Below are positions 49,480 to 60,600 of a stretch of 64,000 bases of DNA, piece after piece. The stretch's first letter is position 1, and each line of letters begins with the position of its first letter. The position numbers and the translations under genes were made by a program. The DNA comes from Anarhynchus alexandrinus. Its lineage: Eukaryota; Chordata; Aves; Charadriiformes; Charadriidae. The notes beneath the pieces are model-generated. The model saw nothing but the letters and a program-made list of their open reading frames with translations. It searched no databases and was not told where the DNA came from. Where the stretch lies: assembly GCA_008711295.1 (NCBI GenBank), contig VUYV01000020.1:4586200-4650199 (forward strand). Reading direction: 5' to 3'.

Positions 49480-50340
49480 CAAAGCCAGGCGGAGGTCAGC
49501 AGACGCGCCGAAGGACGAGCCTGCTGCGGGGCAGGACCCGGCTCTGCTGCCGGCCGGGGGGCGCAGGCCCACCTTCAGTCCTCACGCCCCGGGGCTGCGG
49601 CGCTGCCGGAGCCCGCCGCGGCCCCTCCGCGCCCCGGCCCCGCTCCCGTCAGCGCCCCCCCGCCTCTCCAGCGCAGGGNNNNNNNNNNNNNNNNNNNNNN
49701 NNNNNNNNNNNNNNNNNNNNNNNNNNNNNNNNNNNNNNNNNNNNNNNNNNNNNNNNNNNNNNNNNNNNNNNNNNNNNNNNNNNNNNNNNNNNNNNNNNNN
49801 NNNNNNNNNNNNNNNNNNNNNNNNNNNNNNNNNNNNNNNNNNNNNNNNNNNNNNNNNNNNNNNNNNNNNNNNNNNNNNNNNNNNNNNNNNNNNNNNNNNN
49901 NNNNNNNNNNNNNNNNNNNNNNNNNNNNNNNNNNNNNNNNNNNNNNNNNCTGCGCCTCCCGGCGGGCAGCGCGCCGGGCCCGGGACTGCACCCTCCCGGC
50001 GTGCCCCGCGCCGCCTCGTGGCCGGGCGGGGCAGCCGTTGGAGGGCGCGAGGCCGCCCGTCAGCCCTCCTCCGGCTTCCCCTGAGGAGATGGGGCCGGGC
50101 GGGGAGGGACGGGGCTGTGGCCCAGGGAGGGCGGCTTCCGCGGGGGTGAGGGAGAGGTCGGCGGGGTGTTTGTGAGCGGAGCGCTGGGCCCGGTGACCGG
50201 GGGGTGAGGCGAGGCGAGGCGGGGAGACCGGGGGAAGGGGAACTTGCAGATCCTTCAGAAGCGAGGTCAAGAAGCTTCAGCTTTTGAGTGGAAAAACGGG
50301 AAGTTGCTGGAGGGAGTCGGGTGGTGGCTGGGAGGGGGGG
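49480..50340. promoter_or_regulatory. CpG-island promoter of MRPL33, interrupted by a gap
   Basis: The sequence on both sides of the 271-base gap is extremely GC- and CpG-rich and lies immediately upstream of the MRPL33 exons, so it is the likely promoter and first-exon region. A strong G-quadruplex pattern on the plus strand (50091-50114, five runs of three or four G) lies in its right part. The two ATGs I tested to the right of the gap (50090 and 50356) do not splice in frame to exon 2. Confidence 0.75.
49679..49949. other. Assembly gap (271 N) inside the MRPL33 island
   Basis: All bases are N. The flanks are GC-rich on both sides, a usual cause of sequencing dropout. MRPL33 exon 1 and its transcription start are probably hidden here. 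Any open frame drawn through it has no meaning. Confidence 0.99.
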
Positions 50341-51116
50341 TATGAGGTGAGAAACATGCCCTTTGCCATATCTGGGTAAGCTTGGGGTGTGGTGGAGGAA
50401 TGGTGCAAGAGGAGGTTGGCTGGAAGCTCACGATGGCCTGAACACAAGTTTCACGGACAGAATATAGAGGAGCAATTTTTTAAATTTTGGTGTTTTATAC
50501 TTATGCTGTAAATTTATGATTACTGAGCTGACATAAAAAGAAGAGTTCTGCCCATTTCATCCTGTGTGGTGGGTTAGATCACAGGGGGCCTAAAACCAGC
50601 CTTGCGAGAAGGTTAGTCTCGTCTGAGACCAGCTCCCTGGTCTGGTTCACTGTACGGCCACGCAAACTTTTGTGTTGGCACTACGGCAGGAACTGGAGCC
50701 GGGGCGGGCATAAGCAAGTAGAGGAGAGTGGGACTGCAGTTTTCACCAGCAGTGTTAGTTCATACCTGCCTTAACAGTGCATTCATCTAGTGAATTCATA
50801 TTCAGTGTTGAAGCTTTATATTGAAAACATCTGGAGGCTGCAACAAGTGCAATCTGTTGCGCTAGGGCGCTGTGTTTGCACAGACGCTTGTAAAGGCGGT
50901 ATGATGGAAGAAAGAGCAGGCAGCTGGGAGCACATAGATGGAAGGACGAGGGGCGTTTTTTGTGACAGTAAATCTCTTTGCACAATCTATCTGGTGCTAT
51001 TGCAAAGGCAGGCAGTGGAAAACTCTTAATCTTTATATTTTGCCTATAAAGGAAACAAGACAAAATGATAACTGTTTCTTCTTTTTTTTCTCTTCTTCAT
51101 GCTGCAAAAAAAACAG
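50341..51116 (+). other. Intron 1 region of MRPL33
   Basis: This lies between the promoter island and the microexon. It contains no recognisable exon. The ATG at 50356, followed by a GT donor, was tested as exon 1 and fails on reading frame. Nothing else is supported here. Confidence 0.6.
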
Positions 51117-51135
51117 TGGCCAAGAGCAAGTCTAA
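51117..51135 (+). CDS. MRPL33: MRPL33 coding exon 2 (19-nt microexon)
   Basis: The exon follows the acceptor ...AAACAG and is cut at TCTAA|GTAAG. It encodes AKSKS plus split codons at both ends (-TG and AA-). A pyrimidine-rich tract lies about 20-45 bases upstream of the acceptor, separated from it by an A8 run. The 19-nt length follows from the splice signals and the frame; an mRNA would confirm it. Confidence 0.88.
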
Positions 51136-54100
51136 GTAAGTGATGTTTTCCTCACCAGTTCTTTATTTCTGCTACCACCCTGTATCTTCAAGTGACTTTA
51201 CAAAATGTTAGGCTTCTCTAGAATTTTTTAATATACCTGAGAGAATTGCAATCTTTTAGTCTAGCTGTGTCCTCTCTGTCCTTCTGCATGTGTGTCTGTT
51301 CACAGGTAGGTACAGAATGGTGTGAAAACCCCCTAGGTTCTGAAAATAGAGCAAAGGCAGGTTTTGTCCTATGGGCTGTCATATTGAGCTGAGCTGTAAC
51401 ATCCAAAATGCCCTGTGCAAGGGAAGCATGCCTCTGTGCTTTATGGTTAAAGAGAAGCTTTAAGTTACCCATATAATTTTCCTCTTTATTAGCTTTCATA
51501 TTTTTTTAGCTGAGGAGGGCAAGCCGAGGTACTGCGTGGGTCTTTGTTGTTTGTGGGCTGGGCTTTGGGCAGGTGCTGCGAACCTTTCTGGTAGGCAGGG
51601 TGCAGACCGCTTCCCACTTATAGCGCGTTCGTATGTTGATATGTGAGGAGTGGACAGGGTGCGGTCAGTGCTCTGGGCATCTTGATTTGCTCTGTAGTGC
51701 AGCTCAGCAGAGATGTTAGTAGGCTCTGGAAGAAAATTAGTCACAGTCCTTTGACCCGTAAAGAAAGCTGATGTGTGTTAAGAGTTGGAAATGAAGGAAT
51801 AACTACTTTAAGCACACCGGTAGCCTTAGAGCGTGGATGCAAGGAGACAGGATCACATAAAGAGAATGACCTGCATCCAAAATGCTATTTGTAAGAAAAT
51901 TAGATAGACAAGTCCAAGGGGCTAAACCGATACACTTATGTGAATACATTCCTGTCTTCTGATTCTCAGAGGTTGCATGCTGTGTGAATGTATTATATTT
52001 AGTATTGCACAACCTCAGGAACTATGGCCTTTGGTACATTTTCTGGTTTTTAAGAATCAGTCCCCGACAGAGCCAGTACCAACCACTTGCTGGGTTTGAA
52101 GATATTCTTCTATTACAGGATTTCTGCACAATTGTCAGGGGTTTAAATTAAGAAAGCACTTACCGAGTATGTGCCTGACAGGGAAGAGAGTAGTTTCACT
52201 ACTCTCTTCCAGTGTTCTGTTGTTACCTGTTCGCAGAAACAAACACAGCAAAGCAGGGTGTTTCCGTGAGGTGAAAAAGTAGCTTTTAAAAGTGATGTTA
52301 CTAATGTTAATGTAGTGATTTCTTTTTTTCTCCCCTCTCCTTTTTTTCCCTGATGTTCCTTTCTCTGTTCTTTGTGTAGTCCCATATATACTTCAGGAAT
52401 ATGTTATCTTCTTATATTATTTATCCTTCTGTGTCACCCTTGGGTTTTCTCCCCGTGTGCCGAAAACCCATAGGTTTCTTCCCATAGCTTTCCACTGTTC
52501 TTTTCTGCCTCTGCTCCTAGCTAAATTTCTCCAATAGGCAGCAAGTTTTCTGAACAAGGTGTATTGTTCAGAAAGGGCCTGGCCTCAAATACGTGGTGCG
52601 CAAGAATTTCAAGGGCTGGTCATACTGATACCACTGATTCCCCAGAAAGGGGAAACTGCACTGAGGCTTTGAGGAAGTGGGTGAGGTGTAGGGGAAGGAG
52701 TCTGTGTGGTTACTGGTGCTACACATCACACCTGCAGTAGCGTACAGGAGGGGACAGTAATCGGCGATAATCCTTAGACTATGCTTGGTCAGTTGGTCTG
52801 CAGGAATCCAGTGTTTTTCTGTTTATTTTGAACTTGACAGTAAATTAGATTGCAAAGCTGAAAAGGGAGCGCTCAAGGAAGTACACTGGTCAGAGGTGCA
52901 CAAGTGAGGAATAATGGATGTCTCTTCAAGGTTAATTTTGACAGACCATTTTGTATTAGAAAGAGGAAAATTGAGGAAAATTAATTGAATGCCGACGTGT
53001 AGAGATGTATCCATCTCTTTATTGTAATGGAAGAGAAAGATGTAATTTACACACTGGTTAAAGGGTTTGACCTTTCTTTTGAAACTTCAGAAGATGCGCT
53101 GTGTCTGAGAAGTTGCGCAGATCTCTGCATACTCCAGGGTGGGGGGCATGGTGGCAGCTTTCTCAGTGTCCTGGCTTGCCCTGCTCTCAGGGACGTCACA
53201 GCTGCTGCCAGTTTGCCCCACAGACTGAGAGCCCGTCGGTGTGGAGGGTGTTCCTGTGCCTGGGTTAATGTCAAGCCCTGTATCTCTAGCGGGGCGGATG
53301 GTGCCAAGGGGCCCTGCTTCTCCTTTTGCATGCCTCTTGTTCCATCCTATCTGCTTGGGTTCCTCTCTGCATGTGGAAGTGATAGTCTGCGATATAATGT
53401 TATCTACAGCCTGAACATCTTTAACTACCATCATCCTTCCTCTCTTGCCATTATCTTTTAAGCCATAGTGACTCAATTGTATGCTGATTATTTTTTTTCT
53501 TGTCTTTCTCTCTCTGCCTCTCTCTGTGCTTGTCTTTCCTGTTTTTCTTCCTCCCCCCTCACTGTTTTGTGGAGGAGCTACTTCTCTCTGGGCTTGTATT
53601 CTGTTCAGGAGTTATTTACTTAAACTTGATGCTGAAGCTTATGGTTTATAGTGGGCTCTGTGTCTGCATTAGAAGTTTAACATATAGTTTTGAGGTTACC
53701 ATTCAGAACATCTGTGAAGTTGAAAGGAATTATCTTTTGTGATTGTGCCAAATTGTTTATGCTAAAAGCTTGTGCATTTGACCATGCCCTGGCAGACGTG
53801 TGGTGGACCGTTGCTGTGTGCCTGTGCACTGACACAGAGACATTCCCTGTGACTTTAGATATATTCTGGTGAGGATGAAAAGTGCGGCTGAGACGGGCTT
53901 CTGTTTCAACATCAGGAGACTCCGACTGCAGGAAAAACTGGTCCTGCTGAGATACGATCCCATCGGTAAGAGAGCTTGGGGAAGAAGTCAGCCTGCTTTG
54001 TATAAGCTTCTCTGACTGTGGGGGGCAAAAGATTTGAATGTAAAGGATTTTTCCCATCTAAGCAGAATATGTCATAACATGTTTCATACTCAGATGACTG

Positions 54101-56226
54101 TACAGTTGCTGTTCTTCATGACATTCCAGTGGGAAATAAACGTTACGCTCATTTTACAGATTGTGGTAGTGAAACAAAGTAATGACTTGCCTGACACATC
54201 AGAGTCTTTGATGACAGCCATGCCACATGTCAGTGGCAAAGCAAAGTGACACAGGAGTTCTTTCACTCTGTTTCTTTGTGTGGTTTGCTAGATTGTGCTA
54301 CCTCCAACAAGCAGCCATGAAATATGCATCAATAGAAATGTTCTGTTAAGCTGCCATGGGTGCTCTAGACAATAGAATTTAGCCATCGTTTACAAAATGG
54401 ACTTTTTCTTTTAAGGAAATAAATGCAAGTTCTTCCTCCTCCACAAATGATACTGCTCTCCAGATGACAGTTTGTGGGTTCTTTTATGTTCCTCTGGTCC
54501 TTGCAGATTTTCTCAGTTTAAGAATCTAATTTTTTGGGGGGTTACGGCACTTGCCAAACTGCCTTTTGCTCACCAAACTTTTTGAAAGGTGACTAAGAGC
54601 TCAAGTTTCTGGGGGAGGAACTAGTCTGTAGTTAATACTAAAAAGCTTAATTTAACCTTAAAAAGCTGAATTTGGGGAAACTTAGAAGTTAAACCAGACC
54701 ATGCCAAACCATGCTAGAAATAGCATGGTGGAGTTAATGCAAAAAAGGCATATTTAAATCTATAGAATAAAAAAATGTACTGAGCAGCTCTAAGTAGATA
54801 ACAAAATGCATGGGCAGTAGTTATGTGGTTCAAGCTTATATTTTCTTATAATTCTATGTTCTTGTTAGATGACTAACCTTTTCATACTCAGATCTAACAG
54901 TACAGGAGCTTTGTGGCAGGTGAGAGAAACCACCAGAGAAGCAGTATGCTCTCATCAAAGCACTCATGCTGACAGAGGTTGTGGCTCTCCTTCTCAATTC
55001 CATACAGAAGGGAAATGGGAGATCACTGGGATTATTTTCTTGAATAAGAAAAGTTAAAATTAATGCATCGAAACATTGTGCAAAGTGATCCTCCAGAAGC
55101 TTCGCAACTTGTAGGAAATGTGAAGAGAGTGGAGAGCTCAGGCTTCTGTTGCAGAACATGTAGTAGGTTGTTGAAGTACAAAATTGGAAGTAATTAAGAA
55201 AAAAAGCTCTGATCTTTGTAGCCTGTAGTAGAACACAAGTGAGAAATTGATGTGAGAAAGTGCTGCATGTGTGAAGGGAAGTAAATTTGAGTCTAGATAC
55301 CAACTCACATCAGGAATATGTTAGGAAGCATTTTCACTTGGCATGCATTTTCACCTTATGTTTTGTACTTCTCAAAAACCTGGGACCTCTACAGAATGAA
55401 GCCTTTTAGTGAAGTAGTGGCAAGTAGTGCCCGAGTTTCACTACCTCCTAACTGCCGCAACAGAATGTGTTACTAAGTTGCAGTATTTCCTAAAGCGAAA
55501 CTTTTATGTGGAAGAAGAGATTTTGTTACTGTATGGATTGCTCTTGCATAGCTTTCAAAGGAATTTGTATAATGAAGTTCAATTGGAACAGTGGTGCTTT
55601 TCAAGTGGCATTGAAAAGCTTTGCTTTGATTTATTTTTTAATTTTTTTTTTTTTAGTAATGCATTGGCTATGCTTAACCTGTAGCTGAACTGACTTTGCT
55701 AACATCTGCATCAGGCGTTGCAGGGTCACTTTGTGCCCCATTGAGAGATCCACAGGACACTCAGTTAACTTTTCAGTCAGTCTGTGAGACCGACTAGATC
55801 CAGCTCATCATCTGTAGTTGTTTGGGCTCTGAAGTTGAAGAGTAGTAGAAAGCAGTAAGAACCTATTTTTGTCCCTGCATCGAGTAGCTGTGACTCAGAA
55901 TAGTCACACGGAGCAGCTGTTGAATGTTTTCAGCCACTCAAATCCTGATACTTATTTTCACGGAGGTAAAACGGACCTCTTAGGAGCTAAAAATTACATG
56001 TGGTAAAGTGAAAGCACTACTAAACTCCTTCAAGAGTTGCTTAACAGCAGCGCTGTGCCAGTCAGTTGCTCCACAGTCATTTAAGCAGCGAAGGCAGCCA
56101 GGAGAAAGGGATGTAGGCTCGTTGAATTGCATCTTAACACTTCAGGCTTTTTAACAGATTATTTTTTTCCCTATAGCAAAAAAACGTGTCCTCTTCACAG
56201 AGAAGAGAAAAATCCGCTCTATCTGA
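51117..56226 (+). CDS. MRPL33: 39S/mitochondrial ribosomal protein L33 (gene span, exons 2-4)
   Basis: This gene encodes mitochondrial ribosomal protein bL33m, a small protein of the large mitoribosomal subunit in the matrix. Three exons join in frame: 51117-51135, 53859-53965 and 56177-56226, each with AG acceptors, GT donors where needed, and a final TGA. The joined product contains AKSKSK, then [22 protein letters not shown] and [13 protein letters not shown], closely matching human MRPL33 as I remember it. Visible exons give 58 codons including the first split codon; about seven more from exon 1 would make 65, the human length. Exon 2 must receive one base from exon 1 (phase 1). No suitable ATG exon is visible, and the 271-base gap in the upstream CpG island is its likely place. 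Alternatively, if exon 1 ended in A, an ATG would form across the junction and give a 58-residue protein. The gene converges on RBKS. Confidence 0.93.
51136..53858 (+). other. MRPL33: Intron 2 of MRPL33
   Basis: About 2.7 kb between the GTAAG donor and the CTTTAG acceptor. Pyrimidine-rich stretches occur near 52320-52350 and 53490-53560. I recognise no embedded gene or repeat. Confidence 0.85.
53859..53965 (+). CDS. MRPL33: MRPL33 coding exon 3
   Basis: The acceptor is CTTTAG and the donor ATCG|GTAAGA. The first base completes the AAA (K) codon started in exon 2, then 35 codons follow, ending at ...YDPI plus one base. The ILVRM, TGFCFN and EKLVLL segments are the core of the bL33 family and carry most of the identification. 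Confidence 0.95.
53966..56176 (+). other. MRPL33: Intron 3 of MRPL33
   Basis: About 2.2 kb, from GTAAGA to CCCTATAG. It contains a MIR-like fragment near 54130-54240 and A/T-rich stretches. No other exon is seen. Confidence 0.85.
54130..54240 (-). mobile_element. MIR-like SINE fragment, reverse
   Basis: CATTTTACAGATTGTGGTAG, then AAAGTAATGACTTGCCTGAC and ACATCAGAGTC follow the reversed MIR order. It lies in MRPL33 intron 3. Confidence 0.5.
56177..56226 (+). CDS. MRPL33: MRPL33 last coding exon
   Basis: After the acceptor CCCTATAG the exon completes a GCA codon and encodes [15 protein letters not shown], then TGA at 56224-56226. The basic C-terminus ending in KIRS plus a hydrophobic residue is typical of animal MRPL33. 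A polyadenylation signal follows 148 bases downstream of the stop. Confidence 0.94.
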
Positions 56227-56373
56227 ACAATGACTGGACTTGATTTATGCATGAGGAGAGGACGGTCTGGGGGGAGGACGGGGTGAATGCTGATTCAGAA
56301 ATCGAGCAACATGGGCTGAAAAGAGAGGAAATGAACTGGGATCACCGTCTCCTGTGATTTGAAGGCCATTGTG

Positions 56374-56379
56374 AATAAA
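56374..56379 (+). terminator. Likely MRPL33 polyadenylation signal
   Basis: AATAAA is the first canonical hexamer after the MRPL33 stop codon and would give a short 3' UTR of about 170 bases. A second AATAAA occurs near 56562. Confidence 0.65.
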
Positions 56380-57512
56380 ACAATGTAGAGAGAGAAAATT
56401 CTTAATGTCTGGACATAGATCATCACAGTAACATTTATTTATCTTTTGAGTTATTTTTACAGTACTCAATTAAAAAAAAAATTAAATAGCAAATCCCATT
56501 GTCTGTGTTTTCCATTGTGAAAGAGGCTGTAATCTTCAAAGGAACTATTGTTTTATAAGGCAATAAAAATTAACATTTTCCACAGCAGGAATTCAATGGC
56601 AGGATTGCAAGTTTTTCTAACCTACCAGCCCCAGATTCAACAGTAGTGGCTGCGAATTGGTGTCATTCCTTGGAGGGGTGGTATGGCACCAGCTCCTTCC
56701 TAGGAAAGGAAGAAGCAATGGGAACATGGTGAAATAAGACGAGCTTTTGGATAAGCTACGACCACAGCTAAAAGGTCTATGTTATTTTCAGTCAGGTAAG
56801 TAGGACGGATTTTTCACTCCTGGATTTTTGTCAAGCATGAAGAAAGTACATGGCCAAAGTAGTGCTCTCATGTTTTGGAAGTTTTTCTTCTTTAATTAGC
56901 TCACCTATATTTAGAGCAATATGCCTAGAAACATTTTTCAAAGTCTACCTCAGTAGCACTCTTGTCCTCTTTCCAGTTCGAGAGACCTTCCACAGCTCGG
57001 TGGAGCGCGGTGTCGCAGCCTGCATCTGCACCATGCAGGAACAGATGGGCCATGGCTGGCTGCATGGTGCTTTGTTATGAGCCAAACGTTGGCCTTAGTG
57101 TCTGCAGCTGAGGACTGAAGTTGCAGTCTCAAAGCTAACGCTCAGCTTCACGTGCTGGCATGGCACATTGGAACTTCTGATTAAAATCAAGTAAAAATAT
57201 TACCAGGAGCCCAATACCCTCCAGATATTTTGCTGTAAACTTTGTGTAGTTCGGTACAGCGCATTGTGTGTGATGGCCACAAGCCCAGTGGTTGTGTGTG
57301 GGGCCAGAGAGACGTGCTGTGCTGTCTTTGAAAGAACCCCCACCCCCATCCCACCTTACTGCTGTAGAACAGGAACTAACAGGATTCCTCAAATAAGAAG
57401 CAAAGAGACTTTCCTGGTCTTTCCAGTCAGCAGAGGAGAACCTCAGTGCAGTCAGGAGAATAATGCTGTCTGGGATAAGATAAAATCAGTACATTGAGCT
57501 AGACAGTGTCAA
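56380..57512. other. Interval between the convergent MRPL33 and RBKS 3' ends
   Basis: This stretch should hold the 3' UTR of RBKS on the minus strand and the end of the MRPL33 transcript on the plus strand. I see no additional exon, RNA gene or clear repeat in it. Open frames such as that at 56850-57080 lack splice context or recognisable protein motifs. Confidence 0.6.
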
Positions 57513-57686
<174 letters not shown>

Positions 57687-60600
57687 CTAGAATAACATAA
57701 CAAAGCAGTTAAGCTTAAAAGCATACTGGCACAGGGAAACAATTCACATGCATTTACTGGAAAGACAGAAGTTGCAGCACTGATTGCAGGAGTCAGGAAA
57801 TTGTTCAGGGGTTGAGTTCAATTCACTTTTCTATTCCTAGGAAATTCTGCCATGTTAAACTAACACCACCATGCTATCTTTGTGCCCAGCTGTTGAATCA
57901 AGGTGCACACTATAATATGGCTTAAACTTAAAGAAAAGCAAGAGTGCTACAGTTCAGCAACGTGCTGTTATAAACACTGCTTTTGAAACTTCCTGTTGTT
58001 GGAGTGTCCGATTTTGATTTCTCAACCTGAATGTTTCATTAAAGCTATTTTCTCTCATTTAACTTCTGTTTTTCATAAAGGGCAGTGGTAGAATGGACAG
58101 AGAAAAGGGGAAAAAAATGAGCCATGTGGCTTGTGGTGTCTGTAAATTCCTAGTTGCGGAACGATACATTTTGATGCCTCCAGAACTTAGCTGTTTTTCA
58201 TTAAAAAGCTCCCACTAGTGAAGGTCTCTGCTGTGTCTATGACATAAACCACTCTTAGTCCTGGTACAAGCTTTGCCACCTGTGCTGAGTTTGACTACAG
58301 TGGTGGAGGACAGTGACGTTCACCTGGAGCTCTGGCAGCTGTGGCCCTCTTGAGCTATCCATCCACAGGCCAGGAGACACCCAGGAGAGCTGCCTGCCCT
58401 GAGCAAGCCCTTGGCAAAGTGGGAACATGTCATCCCCGCGCAGCCACTGGCCATGCCCTGGCTTGTTCTGACCCTCTAGCCCAGATACCACTAGTTCTGC
58501 TCTGATCAGCAGGGAATGACAACTGTTCGCCTCCTGAGTGCTTTTTAACAATAACTGTTGTTTTGCGATGTTCAGTGCTCTGTAGAGTCCTCAACAACTG
58601 GCAAAATGAATCACTTTTAACTTGATTTGCTCATTTCATTCCACAGTATCCCTTCCCCCTCCTCCCCTAAAACTGGCTTGATTTCTAAGGCCAGACTGAT
58701 AACAATTCTTGTTGGTACCGTAAAACTGGTACTAAGATCCCCTTTTTTTTTAATCGTACTTTTATACCAGTAAAAGCGTTACAGTGGACACACTGGTAAT
58801 ATCTTATTTAATTCAAGAACCAGCATATGGACTACCTCCCCTGAGGGGTTTTGCCTCTGTACTTGTAAGAAATAGGCCCCAAGAGTCATGGGACGAGAGC
58901 AAAGGGCCTGGAAAAAGTTAGTTAAGATAGCTGAGCAAAATTTCTAACTGGAAGTTAAGGCTAGGAAGTAATTTTCCAATTTTGAGTTCTAGCGGTTCTC
59001 AGTGTTAAAACTCCTACTTACCCTAGAATCAGCTGCATATAATAGCATTCCAGAAAAAAAAAATACCCTTTCCACAGAAATCTGTTTGTAACGTTACAAG
59101 CAGCTGACAGGGCAGGGCGGCGTGGGGATCGCAAGGGAAGCCTAAAGGGGGTGAGCGCAGGATAGGAGTGCCCAGGCTGTGCCTTGTCCCTCTCTCCTTG
59201 CCCAGCCCTTCCACAGCAGCTGTTTGCACTGGTGCTCCCAGTCAGGAAACTCCCTGCTTAACTCTCGCTTAGCCTGAAGTTTGCACCCTGCCTTCCATCG
59301 CCTTCGCAGCGGGGTAGGATGGAAAGTGTTGCCTGGCAAAGTACATGTTAATAAAGAAAGTCATCCCCCAGCATGCAGCTGTAGCAGCACCTGTTTCAAC
59401 AGTTCTGTATTCCTGAAGATAGGAGGGGCGGGTGAAGGTTTTTATCAATTTCTGTTGGGCCTTTGTCTCTCTTCTGGTTTCCAGAGTGCTCCCACAATGG
59501 CAGGTGGAGCAGGAGCAGGTGACTGCTAGTTAAGCATTGCCAGTGGCTTTTGTCTGATGCATAATACAAAAATCTCCGACCCATCTCAGAGCTTATAATC
59601 TAATCGGTGCATGATTAATTATTAAAGCTATTTTGGCGCTGCTGTTACAGACAGAAGTAGAATTTCAGCAAGCAGATCTGTTACGCTGTAGCTCTAGCAG
59701 GAAGAACTTGTCATTTTTACATCAAATATTTCTCATACAGTGATCGCTGGGTAGTGGAAGTGGCCAAATATTATTTTAATGAGGAATACTCAGAATATCT
59801 GGTGTCATATAGCATAAAATATTACTCAGCAGCAGCATGGGGCAGCATATTGTCGTTTTGATCAGTTTTTTTAATGGAGGTAACTAAATACTGCCCCAAA
59901 TAATTGCTGCACTGTTTGCTATTGAAGCAAAAAAGACTAATTGTGCATCACCCAGGTCTTAGTTTGGATGACAATGAGATGGAACACAAGTTCTCCTTGC
60001 AACGTTACTGTGCCACTCCACTTGTGAGTGATGCCCTGAGGTTGTGAGAGAGCTGTAGGTCTCCCTTTTGGTGAGGCTGAACAATGTTAAATGCCTACAA
60101 AGGTGGAAAAGAAGGTGAACAGCAGACTTCCGTGCGGAACGGAAAAGGGCCCCCTAGTATTTTTTTGCAAGAGAAAAGATTACGGGATGATTGGAGAATA
60201 TACAGAAGGATTTGATGCCAGTAAACTTTTGCCGAAATCCTTGTTCCCATAGACTGAAGCAGTCAGTATCTCTAAAGCTCAGCTACCACAGACCCCAAGG
60301 GTATCATAAATTCAGTTGTTGGTAAGTAAACGTTTTTGAGGGGGGGGGGGTGTTTTCAATATAGGAGCCACTACCCTGAAAACCGCACGCATCAGACTGA
60401 TTATGTAGATACCCTGTTCAGCCTTGCTTCTGGTCTGCGCAAACACGACTGGTCAAACATGACTTAAAGAGCAATAGCAGAACTGATTCAGCTGCAAGGT
60501 TAGCTGCAATAAGAACTATTTTCGGCTTACAGAAACAGATCTTCCCTCTTTGGTATTGCGGATTTAAACTACATTGGGTTTGGTAGATTCAGAAAAGGTC

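Noticed and set aside
50090..50146. ATG GGG CCG ... with a GTGAGG donor as MRPL33 exon 1
   Set aside because: The donor is phase 0, while exon 2 needs a phase-1 partner. The peptide bears no likeness to the MRPL33 N-terminus.
49274..50149. Long plus-strand open frame of 291 codons
   Set aside because: It runs through the 271-base gap, so about 90 codons are unknown, and the rest is CpG-island composition with no recognisable domain.
49575..50270. Minus-strand open frame of 231 codons across the gap
   Set aside because: Same reason: it exists only because N bases do not create stops. The residues are proline, alanine, glycine and arginine rich, as expected from GC-rich noncoding DNA.
50356..50377. 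ATG CCC TTT ... followed by a GTAAGC donor as MRPL33 exon 1
   Set aside because: The donor leaves two bases over, and joining to exon 2 gives a frame that hits a stop at once, not the AKSKSK frame.
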